A DNA stretch of 64,000 nt from Streptomyces sclerotialus (GCA_000719105.1 JODX01000030.1:1-64000); one strand, 5' to 3'. Positions 54,449 through 63,597 are shown, counted from the first letter of the stretch. Notes: generated by a model from the sequence alone, not told the origin. Program-made: numbers and translations.

Positions 54449-55381
54449 TCAGACCGGCGGGGCGACGAAGCAGCCGCGGTCGGGGTCGTTGAACGACTCC
54501 TTGGCCACCAGCTCGTTCATCGGGTTCGCCGTGCCCCACTGGTCGGTGACCTCGGGCTGGGAGAAGTCGTAGACGTGCGGGTGCCAGGTGTCCTCGTCGA
54601 GGCACTCCAGCTCGGTGGTGTACTCGATGGTGTTGCCGTGCGGGTCGAGGAAGTAGGTGAAGGTGTTGTCCCCGGCCATGTGCCGCCCGGGGCCCCAGAT
54701 CTTGCGGTAGCCGGCCCGCATCACCCGTCCCGAGCCGCGCATGTACTCGTCCAGGCCGCGCATCTCGAAGGAGATGTGGTGCAGGGCGGTGTGCGGGCCC
54801 TGCGCGATGGCCATGGAGTGGTGCTGGTTGCTGATCCGCATGAAGTGCATGACCTCGCCCATGTGCGGCGAGCTGAGCGTGTCGGAGAGCCGGAAGCCGA
54901 GGTGGCGCTCGTACCACTCCCGGGTGCGGTTCAGGTCGGGGGAGTTGAGGACGACGTGGGAGAGCTTGACCGGGATGGACTCGCGCTCCTCGATCTTGCG
55001 GTGCTGCCGCACCTCGACGTCCGCGGAGACCTCGATGGTGCGTCCGTCGACGTCGAAGAAGCGGAAGCCGTAGCCGCCGCCGGGCGTGTCCACCGTGCCC
55101 GGCCGCGATATCAACTGCACGCCCCCGGCGAGGAGTTCCTCGGCGAGCGTGTCCACGTCGGCGGGGCTCGCGGCGCCGTAGGAGACGAGGTCGAGGCGCT
55201 TCTCCTCGGCCTTGCGCAGCCGGACGACGTACTGCTCCGGGGAGCCCTCGGCGGCGAGGAAGGAGATGCCGGAGTCCTCGGCGACCTTGGTCAGACCCCA
55301 GACGCCGGAGTAGAAGTCGAGCTGCTTGTCGTAGTCGGGCACGGCGAGGTCGACGTGCCGGAGATGGGTGAGCAGGCGCAT
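54449..55381 (-). CDS. VOC-superfamily extradiol-type ring-cleavage dioxygenase
   Basis: 310 aa with two glyoxalase-like modules (residues ~5-120 and ~140-270). The second holds the 2-His-1-Glu iron site: KLSHVVLNSP, TALHHISFEM and GNTIEYTTE. That is the pattern of type I extradiol dioxygenases (catechol 2,3-dioxygenase group). It should cleave a catecholic ring made by the FAD hydroxylase. Gap to the amidohydrolase gene only 4 bp. Confidence 0.9.
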   Translation of the reverse strand: MRLLTHLRHVDLAVPDYDKQLDFYSGVWGLTKVAEDSGISFLAAEGSPEQYVVRLRKAEEKRLDLVSYGAASPADVDTLAEELLAGGVQLISRPGTVDTPGGGYGFRFFDVDGRTIEVSADVEVRQHRKIEERESIPVKLSHVVLNSPDLNRTREWYERHLGFRLSDTLSSPHMGEVMHFMRISNQHHSMAIAQGPHTALHHISFEMRGLDEYMRGSGRVMRAGYRKIWGPGRHMAGDNTFTYFLDPHGNTIEYTTELECLDEDTWHPHVYDFSQPEVTDQWGTANPMNELVAKESFNDPDRGCFVAPPV

Positions 55382-55385
55382 GTTG

Positions 55386-56396
55386 TCACTCCTTGGAGAG
55401 CAGGGTGAGCAGGGCGGAGGCGTTGCCGCCGCGTACGGCGTGGAAGTCGGCCTCGGGCAGCCGCGCGGCGCGCAGGGCGCCGACCGGGTCCTCGGTGCCC
55501 ATGTCGAAGGGGAAGTCGGAGCCGAGCAGCACCCGGTCGGCGCCGGCCACCCGGACCAGTTCCCGCAGTACGTGCGGGTCGTGGACGAGGGAGTCGAAGT
55601 ACAGCCGCTTCAGGTAGCTGCTGGGCAGGTGCGCACAGCCGGCGCCCGCGTCGGAACGCGCCGACCAGGCGTGGTCGGAGCGGCCGATGTGGGTGGGCAG
55701 ATAGCCGCCGCCGTGGGCCGCGATCAGCTTCAGGCCGGGGTGGCGGTCCAGCACGCCGGAGAAGATGAGATGCGAGAGCGCGACGGCGTTCTCGGTGGGC
55801 TGCCCGACGGTGTTGGACAGGTACCACCGGTCCAGGCGCTCGTCGAGGGTGCAGCCGAAGGGGTGCAGGAAGAGGATCGCCCCGGTCTCCTCGGCCCGCG
55901 CCCACAGGGGCTCGTAGGCCGGGTCCGACAGCTCGCGTCCCGGCGCGTGACTGGAGAGCTCCACGCCCGCCAGGCCCTGCGCCAGGGCGTGGTCCAGCGC
56001 CTCGACGGCGAGGTGGGGGTGCTGGAGGGGTACGAGACCCAGTCCGCGCAGCCGGTCGGGCGCCCCCGCACAGTGCGCGGCCGTCGCCTCGTTGGCGAGC
56101 CGGTACAGCTTCCCGGCCGTCTCCTCGTCCGTCCAGTAGTGGTAGTGCGAGGGGGACGGGCTGACCAGCTGGACGTCCACGCCCTGCGCGTCCATCGCGG
56201 CCAGCCGGACGGCGACGTCGGTCAGCCGCGGGATGCGTGTCCGCACCATGGGGCCGCTGACGGCGAGCGCCGCCGGACCGTTGCGGCGGGCGTCCAGAGC
56301 CTTGGCCTCGGCGAGTCCCGGCAGGTCCGCGACCAGGGCTTCCACCTCGGGCAGCAGGACGTGCGCGTGCACGTCCACCGTGGGCGTCCTCGTCAC
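55386..56396 (-). CDS. Amidohydrolase (ACMSD-type metal-dependent decarboxylase/hydrolase)
   Basis: 336 aa from GTG 56396. TIM-barrel amidohydrolase: metal-binding VDVHAHVLLPE at the N-terminus, HPFGC, AAHGGGYLPTHIGR and the Asp in LLGSDFPFDMG. Closest by eye to the ACMSD/gamma-resorcylate decarboxylase branch, so it may remove a carboxylate or open a ring. Its start overlaps the true stop of the damaged FAD hydroxylase gene (GTGA). Confidence 0.9.
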   Translation of the reverse strand: MTRTPTVDVHAHVLLPEVEALVADLPGLAEAKALDARRNGPAALAVSGPMVRTRIPRLTDVAVRLAAMDAQGVDVQLVSPSPSHYHYWTDEETAGKLYRLANEATAAHCAGAPDRLRGLGLVPLQHPHLAVEALDHALAQGLAGVELSSHAPGRELSDPAYEPLWARAEETGAILFLHPFGCTLDERLDRWYLSNTVGQPTENAVALSHLIFSGVLDRHPGLKLIAAHGGGYLPTHIGRSDHAWSARSDAGAGCAHLPSSYLKRLYFDSLVHDPHVLRELVRVAGADRVLLGSDFPFDMGTEDPVGALRAARLPEADFHAVRGGNASALLTLLSKE

Positions 56397-57461
56397 GGCA
56401 GCTCCCGCAGCATCGTCATCGTGCGGCCCATGAGCCCGGGCACATCGGCGTCCCGCACCCCGTCGAGCTGCCACTGCCCGATCTGCACGGACGCCTCCAC
56501 GACCGCCCCCACGCGCGAGGACAAGGGCGTCCTCCAGCGACATCGCCGCGCCCTGCGCGAGGGTGGGCGGGCAGCAGTGCGCGGCGTCCCCGGCGAGGAC
56601 GACCCGGCCGCGGTGCCAGGAGCCCTCGACCAGCAGCCGGTCGAACCAGGTGTAGTTGACCTGCGCCGGGTCGGTGAGGTTCGCGGTGATCTCCGGCCAG
56701 TTGCCGCCGTAGTGCTGCGCGAGCGCGCGCATCTCGTCGGCGTACGACTCCGGCGGGATCCCGGCGCGGTCGCGGTTGGCCTCGACGACGTACGCGTAGA
56801 TCGTGTCCTCGCTGGTGGGGCAGTAGCCGGCGATGTAGGCCGGGCCGCCGTAGGCGAGGTCGGTGCGGGTGACGCCGGCGGGGCGCGGCGCGGCGATGCG
56901 CCAGATGGCCATGCCGGTCGGCTCGGGCTTGTCGGTGATCCCGATCGCGGCCCGGGTGGCGGAGCCCAGTCCGTCGGCGGCGACCACCAGGTCGTAGCGG
57001 CCCTCCGTGCCGTCGGCGAACCGGACGGTGACACCGTCGGCGTCCTGGTCGAAGGAGTCCGCCCGGGTGCCCAGCCGTACGGTCGCCCCGCTCGCGCGGA
57101 CGGCGTCGATGAGGATCTGCTGGAGCCGCGGGCGCTGCATGCCGACGGTGGCGGGCAGGTCGTCGCCGCCGGTGCGCAGGTCGCGGGAGACGTGCAGGAC
57201 GGTGCCGTCGGGGGCGGTGATGCCCACCTCGTCGAAGCCGAAGCCGGACGCCTCGATCCGCTCCCACACACCCAGCTCGCGCAGTACGCGCAGGGCGTTG
57301 CCCTGGAGGGTGATGCCGGAGCCGGCGGTGGCGTTCCAGTCGTCCTTGGCCTCGATGAGGTCCACCACCACACCGGCGCGGCGCAGCAGGATCGTGACGG
57401 CGTTGCCGGCTGCACCGCCTCCGACGACGAGGACGGAACGGGGCTGTGTCGTTCGTGTCAT
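56393..57461 (-). pseudogene. FAD-dependent aromatic hydroxylase, disrupted by an internal deletion with frameshift
   Basis: From ATG 57461 the frame encodes a normal FAD monooxygenase: VLVVGGGAAGNAVTILLRRAG (Rossmann), the DG motif DLVVAADGLGSATR and GRVVLAGDAAHCCPPTLAQG (second FAD site). After SLEDALVLA near 56512-56520 the sense moves to another frame (VGAVVEASVQIGQWQLDGV) ending at 56393. About 25-35 residues between the two parts are missing. The undamaged frame runs on without a stop into the downstream amidohydrolase, making a 691-residue reading frame. Either a real mutation, which would cut the pathway, or a sequencing/assembly fault. The family hydroxylates aromatic rings with NAD(P)H. 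Confidence 0.8.
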
Positions 57462-57484
57462 GGGGAACTCCCTTGTTCCACGCG

Positions 57485-58489
57485 TCACTTGACGGCTATC
57501 GGGTTGACGGGGGAGCCGACGGCACCCGTGATGGGCAACGGGGCGGCGGTGAGCCAGAACTCGTACACACCGTCGGCCGCGCAGTCCTCGGCGAGCGCGT
57601 CCAGGTCCCACATCTCGCCGATGAGCAGGCCGATGTTGGGGATGGCGATCTGGTGCAGCGGCTGGAAGGCGTGCTCGAACTCGTTGGGCCGCACCTCGAA
57701 GCCCCAGGTGTCGGTGGCGATCGCGGCGATCTCGGTGCCGTGCAGCCAGCCGGCCGTGGTGAAGGACAGCCCGGGTGCGGGACCGCCGGCGTAGTCGCCC
57801 CAGCCGTCGCGGCGGACGCGGGCGAGCTGGCCGGTGCGCACCAGGACGATGTCCCCGCGTCCCACGGTCACCCCGTGCGCGGCGGTGGTCGCGGTCAGGT
57901 GCTCCTCGGTGATGGCGAAGCCGTCGGGCAGCTCACCGTCGTCCCCGCCGACGGCGCGGCCGACGTCGAGCAGCACACCTCGCCCGGCGACGTGCGGCGC
58001 CATGTGCTCGATGCCGGTGACCAGGTCGCCGTCGGAGGTGACGACCTTCTCGGCGGGGCGTCCGTTCCACGCCTTGCCGTGGTCGAAGATGTGCCCGAGC
58101 CCGTCCCACTGCGTGGAGCACTGCAGCGGCATGGCGATCACGTCGTCGGCGCCGCCGATGCCGTGCGGGAAGCCCTGGTTGCCGAGGGCCGCGTCGGTGC
58201 CGGTGTCGAGCATGGTGTGCACCGGGTTGGTGCGGCGCCGCCAGCCCTTCTGCGGGCCGTCCATGTCGAACCGCTGCGAGAGGGAGAAGCTGACACCCCG
58301 CCGGACGAGTGCCGCGCCCTCGCGACGCTTGGCCTCGTCGAGGAAGTTGAGGGTGCCGAGGACGTCGTCCTCGCCCCAGCGGCCCCAGTTGGAGTACGCC
58401 TCGGCCGCCCGCGCGATGGAGCCCTCCGGGTCGTGCCGGTCCAGGGCGGTCTGCGGGTCCAAGGCGGTCTGCCGGTCCGGGGCCGTCAC
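57485..58489 (-). CDS. Cyclase-family hydrolase (kynurenine formamidase-like)
   Basis: 334 aa from GTG 58489. Metal site GLGHIFDHG with QWDGL stands for the HxGTHxD motif of the family, partly changed. Core blocks: GVSFSLSQRFDMDGP, LVRTGQLARVRRDGW, WGFEVRPNEFEHAFQPLHQIAIPNIGLLIGEMWDLDAL. Family members hydrolyse amides or lactones, notably N-formylkynurenine. Starts with a short TALDPQTALDR repeat. Overlaps the FAH gene by 4 bp (GTGA). Confidence 0.88.
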   Translation of the reverse strand: MTAPDRQTALDPQTALDRHDPEGSIARAAEAYSNWGRWGEDDVLGTLNFLDEAKRREGAALVRRGVSFSLSQRFDMDGPQKGWRRRTNPVHTMLDTGTDAALGNQGFPHGIGGADDVIAMPLQCSTQWDGLGHIFDHGKAWNGRPAEKVVTSDGDLVTGIEHMAPHVAGRGVLLDVGRAVGGDDGELPDGFAITEEHLTATTAAHGVTVGRGDIVLVRTGQLARVRRDGWGDYAGGPAPGLSFTTAGWLHGTEIAAIATDTWGFEVRPNEFEHAFQPLHQIAIPNIGLLIGEMWDLDALAEDCAADGVYEFWLTAAPLPITGAVGSPVNPIAVK

Positions 58490-59487
58490 GACGCCGCCTC
58501 CGCCACACACCGGGTGCGCTGCGTGCCGAGCCCGGTGACCGAGCCCTCCATCACGTCGCCGTCGCGCAGCAGCCGGCCCCAGTGCATGCCGTTGCCCGCG
58601 GGCGATCCGGTGAGCACCAGGTCACCGGGGAGGAGGCGGGCGCTCTGCGAGGCGTACGACACCATGCGCGCCACGCCGAAGATCATGTCCCTGGTGGACT
58701 CGTCCTGCATGGTCTCGCCGTTGAGCTTCAGCGTCACCTGGAGGTCGCCGGGGTCGGTGACCGACTCGGCGGGCACGATCCAGGGCCCGAGCGGAGTGAA
58801 GCCGGGCGCGTTCTTGCTGCGCAGCCAGTCGGTGCCGATCTGCGGCATGTCCCGCCGGAAGACGGTGGCGCGGTCGGTCAGGTCGTTGGCGATCGTGTAC
58901 CCGGCGACGTACTCCAGCGCCTCCTCGACGGACACTCGGTGCGCCGGCCGGCCGATCACGACGGCCAGTTCCAGCTCCCAGTCCGGCTTCTCGGCCCACG
59001 CGGGCAGCACGACGTCGTCGTACGGCCCGGTGATCGAACTCGGCAGCCCGATGAACACGTAGGGGAGGTCCTCCGCCGCCCGCCGGTCCATGAGCTCGGC
59101 CGCCTCCGCACGCCGCTCCTCCTCGGGCCGGTCGTCGCCCGGGGCCCGGTGCGCGACGTGCAGGTCGATCACGTGCTGCCGGTAGTTCGCCCCCGACTGG
59201 AACACCTGGCGCGGCTCCACGGGCGCGTGCACCTCGAAGTCCGACAGCGGGTGGCGGTCGAGTCCGCTCTCACCGGCCAGGGCGCGCAGCCGCGGCAGGG
59301 CCGTCTCCCAGCGGTCCAGCAGCTCCCGGACGGTCAGCTGCCCCTCGCCGAGGGCGGTGCGCAGATCGAGCACCTGGGCGTCGGGGGTGACGAGGGCGGG
59401 GAAGGCGGGCCCGTCCGGGGCCGAGAGGGTGCCGAGGGCGAAGGGCCCGGCGAAGAGCGCAGACGCGGCTTCAGGTTTCACGTACAT
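58486..59487 (-). CDS. Fumarylacetoacetate hydrolase-family protein (first gene of the operon)
   Basis: 333 aa from ATG 59487 with AGGAGG directly upstream. FAH fold: VFQSGANYRQHVIDLH, metal ligands in DWELELAVVIG and the Asp in IANDLTDRA, GSPAGNGMHWGRLL at the end. Probably an acylpyruvase or hydratase acting after ring cleavage. It is promoter-proximal and its leader carries the LysR-type box. Confidence 0.9.
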   Translation of the reverse strand: MYVKPEAASALFAGPFALGTLSAPDGPAFPALVTPDAQVLDLRTALGEGQLTVRELLDRWETALPRLRALAGESGLDRHPLSDFEVHAPVEPRQVFQSGANYRQHVIDLHVAHRAPGDDRPEEERRAEAAELMDRRAAEDLPYVFIGLPSSITGPYDDVVLPAWAEKPDWELELAVVIGRPAHRVSVEEALEYVAGYTIANDLTDRATVFRRDMPQIGTDWLRSKNAPGFTPLGPWIVPAESVTDPGDLQVTLKLNGETMQDESTRDMIFGVARMVSYASQSARLLPGDLVLTGSPAGNGMHWGRLLRDGDVMEGSVTGLGTQRTRCVAEAAS

Positions 59488-59495
59488 GTCCTCCT

Positions 59496-59567
59496 GATTG
59501 CGGTGTGACTAATCTGGACCCGCCGACAGCAATCAGGGAAATAGATTCTGTGGATGATCGGCATCCA
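59496..59567. promoter_or_regulatory. LysR-type operators in the divergent promoter region
   Basis: GATT-N11-AATC (59496-59514) is a classical T-N11-A LysR box, placed just upstream of the first operon gene. A second perfect inverted repeat TGGATG-N5-CATCCA lies at 59551-59567. The 155-bp gap separates the catabolic operon from its divergent LysR gene. Confidence 0.6.
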
Positions 59568-59642
59568 CCGCGTTTATCCGTCCCGTTTATCCGTCCGCGC
59601 TCATCCGTTCCCGGCCGGCCCCGCACCGCACAGGGGAGTCAC

Positions 59643-60560
59643 ATGAACCTGGCCCGTCTCGACCTCAACCTCGTCGTCGCCCTGCGCGCCCTGCTGGAGG
59701 AGCGCAACGTCACCCGCGCCGGGCAGCGCATCGGGCTCAGCCAGCCCGCCATGAGCGCCGCCCTGGCCCGGCTGCGCCGCCACTTCGACGACGACCTGCT
59801 CGCCCGCGTCGGCGGCCACTACGAGCTCACCGCCCTCGGGCAGGTCCTCCTCGACCGCACCTTCACCGCCTACGACGTACTGGAGCGCCTGTTCGCCAGC
59901 CAGGCCGACTTCGACCCGGCGGCGGAGAGCCGCGAGTTCAAGCTGGTCGCCTCCGACTACGCCGTCGCCGTCTTCGGCACCGAGCTGGCCCGCGTCGTGC
60001 ACGAGGAGGCCCCCGGCATCCGGCTCCGCTTCAGCCAGACCCCGCCCAGCGTCGTCGACGCCACCGCCACCCTGCTCAGCGCCACCGACGGACTGCTCAT
60101 GCCGCACGGTGTCATCAGCGACTTCCCCGCCACCGACCTCTACGACGACCGCTGGGTCTTCCTCGTCGCCGACGACCACCCGAGCGCCGGCGACCGGCTC
60201 ACCCGCCAGGACCTGGCTCAACTGCCCTGGGTCACCTACCAGCGCACCTACGACGCCCCGGCCGTACGGCAGCTCGGCATGCTCGGCGTCGAGCCGCGCG
60301 CGGAGGTCTCCGTCGACAGCTTCCAGCTGCTGCCCCTGCTGGTCGCGGGGACCCGGCGGATCGCCCTGATCCAGGCGCGCCTCGCCCGGCTGCTCACCCC
60401 CCTCGCCGCCGTCCGCGTGGTGGAACCGCCGTACGAGGCGGTACCGCTGCGGGAGGCACTGTGGTGGCACCCGGTGCACACGCACGACGCGGCCCACATC
60501 TGGCTGCGCGAGACGGCCGCCCGGGTGGGCAGACACCTGGGGGAGGCGCCCGGGGAGTGA
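59643..60560 (+). CDS. LysR-family regulator of the catabolic operon (NodD/PcaQ-like)
   Basis: 305 aa from ATG 59643, GGGGAG upstream. N-terminal HTH (LDLNLVVALRALLEERNVTRAGQRIGLSQPAMSAALARLRRHF) and effector domain with KLVASDYAVAVFGTELARVV. This N-terminal form is typical of the NodD-like branch, which senses aromatic compounds. The divergent position and boxes make it the probable activator of 51244-59487. Confidence 0.92.
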   Translation: MNLARLDLNLVVALRALLEERNVTRAGQRIGLSQPAMSAALARLRRHFDDDLLARVGGHYELTALGQVLLDRTFTAYDVLERLFASQADFDPAAESREFKLVASDYAVAVFGTELARVVHEEAPGIRLRFSQTPPSVVDATATLLSATDGLLMPHGVISDFPATDLYDDRWVFLVADDHPSAGDRLTRQDLAQLPWVTYQRTYDAPAVRQLGMLGVEPRAEVSVDSFQLLPLLVAGTRRIALIQARLARLLTPLAAVRVVEPPYEAVPLREALWWHPVHTHDAAHIWLRETAARVGRHLGEAPGE

Positions 60561-60634
60561 CGGGCGGCCGCTGTCCGGGTCCCTCTCTCGCTGCACAATC
60601 GATCACCTTCCTCCACCTCTGATCCTGCGCAGTG

Positions 60635-60654
60635 CTCCGCCCTTCGGGGCGGAG
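60635..60654. other. Subterminal hairpin of the IS200/IS605 element
   Basis: CTCCGCCC-TTCG-GGGCGGAG, a perfect 8-bp stem with tetraloop, in the 172 bp between the LysR gene and the transposase remnant. IS200/IS605 ends carry such imperfect or perfect hairpins recognised by TnpA; it could also be a terminator. Nothing else seen in this gap. Confidence 0.4.
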
Positions 60655-60732
60655 GTGAAGCGCATCTGAGAACTGCTCCGGCCTCGGCTGCGGGCACGGA
60701 TCCGCGTTGTCGAGCGGCGCCTGCGACGGCCG

Positions 60733-61074
60733 TCACTCGGGGTGCTGCTGGTTCTCGATGTACTGGCGAACGACGGTCAGCGGCGCCCCGCCACAGCTTC
60801 CGGCGAAGCAGGAGCTGGACCAGAAGTGGCTGCCCCACAGGTAGCGGCGGACGTGAGCGTCGTACTCCTTGCGCAGGTAGCGGGAGGAGACGCCCTTGAG
60901 TGCAACGGCGAAGTCCTCGCAGACCTCTCGCATGATCTCTCCGCAGCGCGTCAGCATCTCGCCTGTCATGGCCCTGCGCCGGTACTTGGTGACGAAGACC
61001 AAGTGGACATGAAGGTTGTGGACGACATGACGACCGGTGCGCACATCGGGATCCGGACTCCAGCGCGGTGACAT
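60733..61074 (-). pseudogene. tnpA: IS200/IS605 TnpA transposase with internal deletion
   Basis: 113 aa from ATG 61074. Start is typical (HVVHNLHVHLVFVTKYRRRAMTGEMLTRCGEIMREVCEDF) and the end keeps YLWGSHFWSSSCFAG and the catalytic-Tyr region VVRQYIENQQH. Between DF and VALKGVSSRYLRKEY about 30 residues that normally hold the HUH motif (DHVHLL) are missing in frame. Without HUH the Y1 transposase cannot cut DNA, so the element is immobile. Confidence 0.8.
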
Positions 61075-61097
61075 GGACCGAGCGGTACTGTGATCGC

Positions 61098-61740
61098 GTG
61101 GCAACGGAACATACGTAGGGGAAGCGGTAGTTCGGGCACCGCGCCCGGCTGGCACTGACCCCTGCACAGATCCGGCTCATCGACGCCCAAGCGCACGCTT
61201 GCCGCGGTGAACGCCGCGATCCGCCAGGCCCGCAGGGACATCGACTGGCTCGCGGCCCTTCCTGCCCAGGCCGCCCAGGCGGTGTTGCAGACGCCGACAC
61301 CGACAACAAGGTCACCGGCGCCCGGCTGGTCAAGGACGCGCTCGGCCGGCACATCGCTTTCCGCGTCCGGACCCGCGGCAACGCGCCCGAGCCGCACACC
61401 GGTCCCGAGGTCGGCATCGACGCCGGAGTCAACATCCCCCTGGCCCTGTCCGACGGCCGCCACCAGGACCACGGTCGCCCCGCCCGCCTCCCGCACGGCA
61501 CGGCCGACCGGGACCAGTGGCCCAACCCCGACGAAAAGGCCCAGCTGCACCGCCTGGAACAGCGGGCCGCGCACCGGAAGAGCTTCCGCGAGCCGGGCCG
61601 GAAAACCTCCAACCGGCTGAAGCGGACCTACGACCAGATCGCAAGCCTCCGCGCGACAGCCAAGCGCAGGGCGAGTGACCGGCAGCACCGGACCAGCGCC
61701 CTGGCCGGCCTGCTGGGCTGGCAGGACACCCCGCCCGGCT
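61098..61740 (+). pseudogene. tnpB: Decayed TnpB (IS605 OrfB)
   Basis: Divergent from tnpA, as in IS605. From GTG 61098 the frame meets TAG at 61116 and 61128; both fit former TAC (Tyr) codons. HRARLALTPAQIRLIDAQAHA follows, then a shift to AAIRQARRDIDWLAALPAQAAQAVLQT (61210-61290). Next comes another gap and shift to VTGARLVKDALGRHIAFRVRTRG and the first RuvC Asp in GPEVGIDAGVNIPLALSDG. The frame ends near RASDRQHRTS, without RuvC motifs II and III or the zinc finger. Nonfunctional as a guide-RNA nuclease. Confidence 0.8.
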
Positions 61741-62009
61741 GCCGGAGCACGGTCGCCCACCGGACCGGGCACAACGCCTGCGGCGAGCACTCGGCCACGC
61801 CACTGCTCACCGTCGTCCACCCCGGCGGCACCCTGCTGCTCGCCACCCTGGTGACGCTCACCGCCGACCCGGCCGTACGCGACGACACCCGCGCCCTGCT
61901 CACCGTCGCCGGAGCCCGTGCGGCAGCGGAGGGAACGGTGGAGGTCCGCTTCCCCGACGGGCACCGCCGGCGGCTGTCACCAGTCGGCCGGGGACGGCTG
62001 CCGCGCGGA
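61741..62009 (+). other. Coding-like sequence of unknown origin after tnpB
   Basis: The frame stays open past the tnpB remnant with strong G/C third positions (PLLTVVHPGGTLLLATL, then TADPAVRDDTRALLTVAG) but has no own start. Probably the 3' part of a gene cut by the insertion. I do not recognise the family. Confidence 0.3.
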
Positions 62010-62032
62010 CCACCGCGTGGAATGATGACGGC

Positions 62033-62341
62033 ATGCCGAGCCTCGAACCCCGGTCACTCGACGAGATCCGTGCCCGCATCGACACGCTCGACGGGGAGTT
62101 GGTGGACCTGCTCGCCCGGCGTCAGGAGCTGGTACGGGCGGCGGCGGCCCTCAAGACGGACGAACAGGCCGTGCGGGCCCCGGACCGGGCCGAGCGCGTC
62201 ATCGGCGCCGCCCGGCTGCGGGCCGAGTCCGCCGGTCTGGCGCCCGAGGTCGCCGAGGCCGTGTGGCGAGCCATGGTCGGGGCGTTCATCGAACTCGAAC
62301 TGACCGAGCACCGCCGGACCACGGCGCCCGGCGACGCCTGA
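62033..62341 (+). CDS. Chorismate mutase, AroQ type
   Basis: 102 aa, all-helical AroQ fold: SLDEIRARIDTLDGELVDLLARRQELVRAAAALK carries the first-helix Arg and Lys that bind chorismate; the rest has DRAERVIGAARLRAESAG and VWRAMVGAFIELEL. Converts chorismate to prephenate for Phe/Tyr. A stand-alone mutase away from aromatic amino-acid genes often belongs to secondary metabolism. ATG 62033; no clear ribosome site. Confidence 0.9.
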   Translation: MPSLEPRSLDEIRARIDTLDGELVDLLARRQELVRAAAALKTDEQAVRAPDRAERVIGAARLRAESAGLAPEVAEAVWRAMVGAFIELELTEHRRTTAPGDA

Positions 62342-62391
62342 ACCACGCCCGTCGACGACGGCCGCCCACCCGACCGGCCACCCGGACCCGG

Positions 62392-63417
62392 CTACCCGGC
62401 CTCGCCGAGGTACCGGAGCATCGTGGCCCCGTAAGCCCGGACGGTGCGGGGCATGCGATAGCGGGCCCGGCCGGCCCCGGGCCGGTCGGGGAGCAGGAGT
62501 GACCGTTCGAGGAGCTGGGCGGCGCCGTCGGCGACGGCGGCGGGCGGAAGCAGTTCGTCGGCGCACCGGGCGACGGCCTCCGCGGTCCCGAAGCCGCCGT
62601 CGAAGACCGACAGCCGGGCCCACAGCAGCCGCTGCGAGGGTGTGCACAGCTCGTGGCTCCAGCCAATGGCGTTGGCCAGCGTGATGTGGTGCATCGGACG
62701 TCCGTGGACGAGGGGAAGGTAGGCGCCGAGCGTCAGGCAGCTCGTCCGTACCAGCTCGGCCAGTTGCTCCAGCGACATGTCCGAGAGGCTGCGCGCGGCC
62801 AGTTCGACGGCCAGCGGAAGCCGGTCCAGCCGCTCGCAGACCTCGGCGACGAGGGCCTGGTCGCGCGCGGCCGGCGGAAGGGACGGGGCGGTCTCCTCCG
62901 CTACCGCGGTGAACAGGGCCAGCGCGGCGGCCGGAGCCAGCGGGGGGAGGACGACGAGCTGCTCACCGGGGACGTGCAGCGGTTGCCTGGCCGAGACCAG
63001 GAAGTCCACCCCGGGGCAGCGGCCGATCACCGCGTGCACCAGTTCCGCGACGCCGTGGATCAAGTGGTCGCAGTCGTGCAGCACCAGGAGCAGCGACCGG
63101 TTCTCCAGTGTGTCCAGCACTGTCTCCAGCCGACGGAGCGTGCGGTCGTCGGGCGCCCGCAGCGCGTTCGCCGAGACATGCCGGACCACCTCGGGCGACT
63201 GCACCTCCTCCCAGCGAAGTTGGCAGCGTTCGGCGTAGACGTCCCGGCCCGGCCGCGACGCCGCCACGGCGGCCACGGCGGACTTCCCCGCTCCGGGCGG
63301 GCCGGTGACCGTGACCACTCGTGCCCGGCGGCGCAGCAGCCGCTCCACCAGAGCCAGTTGTCGGGTCCGCCCGATCACTCCCACGGTCGGCTCGGCGTGC
63401 CACATCGTCGTTCGCAC
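62392..63417 (-). CDS. AfsR/LuxR-type P-loop ATPase without DNA-binding domain
   Basis: 341 aa. NB-ARC-like ATPase: IGRTRQLALVERLL, Walker A GPPGAGKS (39-46), Walker B SLLLVLHDCDHLIHG, VDFLVSARQPLHVPGEQLVVLPPL and RLDRLPLAVELAARSL (GLPL-type motif). These are standard for the ATPase half of AfsR and large LuxR regulators, but there is no SARP or HTH domain and no TPR part; it stops at ~340 aa. It may be a truncated regulator or an ATPase partner of the LuxR gene immediately upstream. Confidence 0.8.
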   Translation of the reverse strand: MRTTMWHAEPTVGVIGRTRQLALVERLLRRRARVVTVTGPPGAGKSAVAAVAASRPGRDVYAERCQLRWEEVQSPEVVRHVSANALRAPDDRTLRRLETVLDTLENRSLLLVLHDCDHLIHGVAELVHAVIGRCPGVDFLVSARQPLHVPGEQLVVLPPLAPAAALALFTAVAEETAPSLPPAARDQALVAEVCERLDRLPLAVELAARSLSDMSLEQLAELVRTSCLTLGAYLPLVHGRPMHHITLANAIGWSHELCTPSQRLLWARLSVFDGGFGTAEAVARCADELLPPAAVADGAAQLLERSLLLPDRPGAGRARYRMPRTVRAYGATMLRYLGEAG

Positions 63418-63597
63418 CGCGATCCTTCCGGTACAGCCGGCCGTACCACCGGCGCGAAGAGGCTCTCGTACGGCCGCGGCGGCGCCATCCGGACACGTAC
63501 GGATCCGGCATACCGATTTCGGTGCCCGGCCGACGGCCGGGGCGGCGCCGCGGCATAGGTAGGCCCGGGAGCGCGCTAGGTAGGGACCGCGTCGGGC

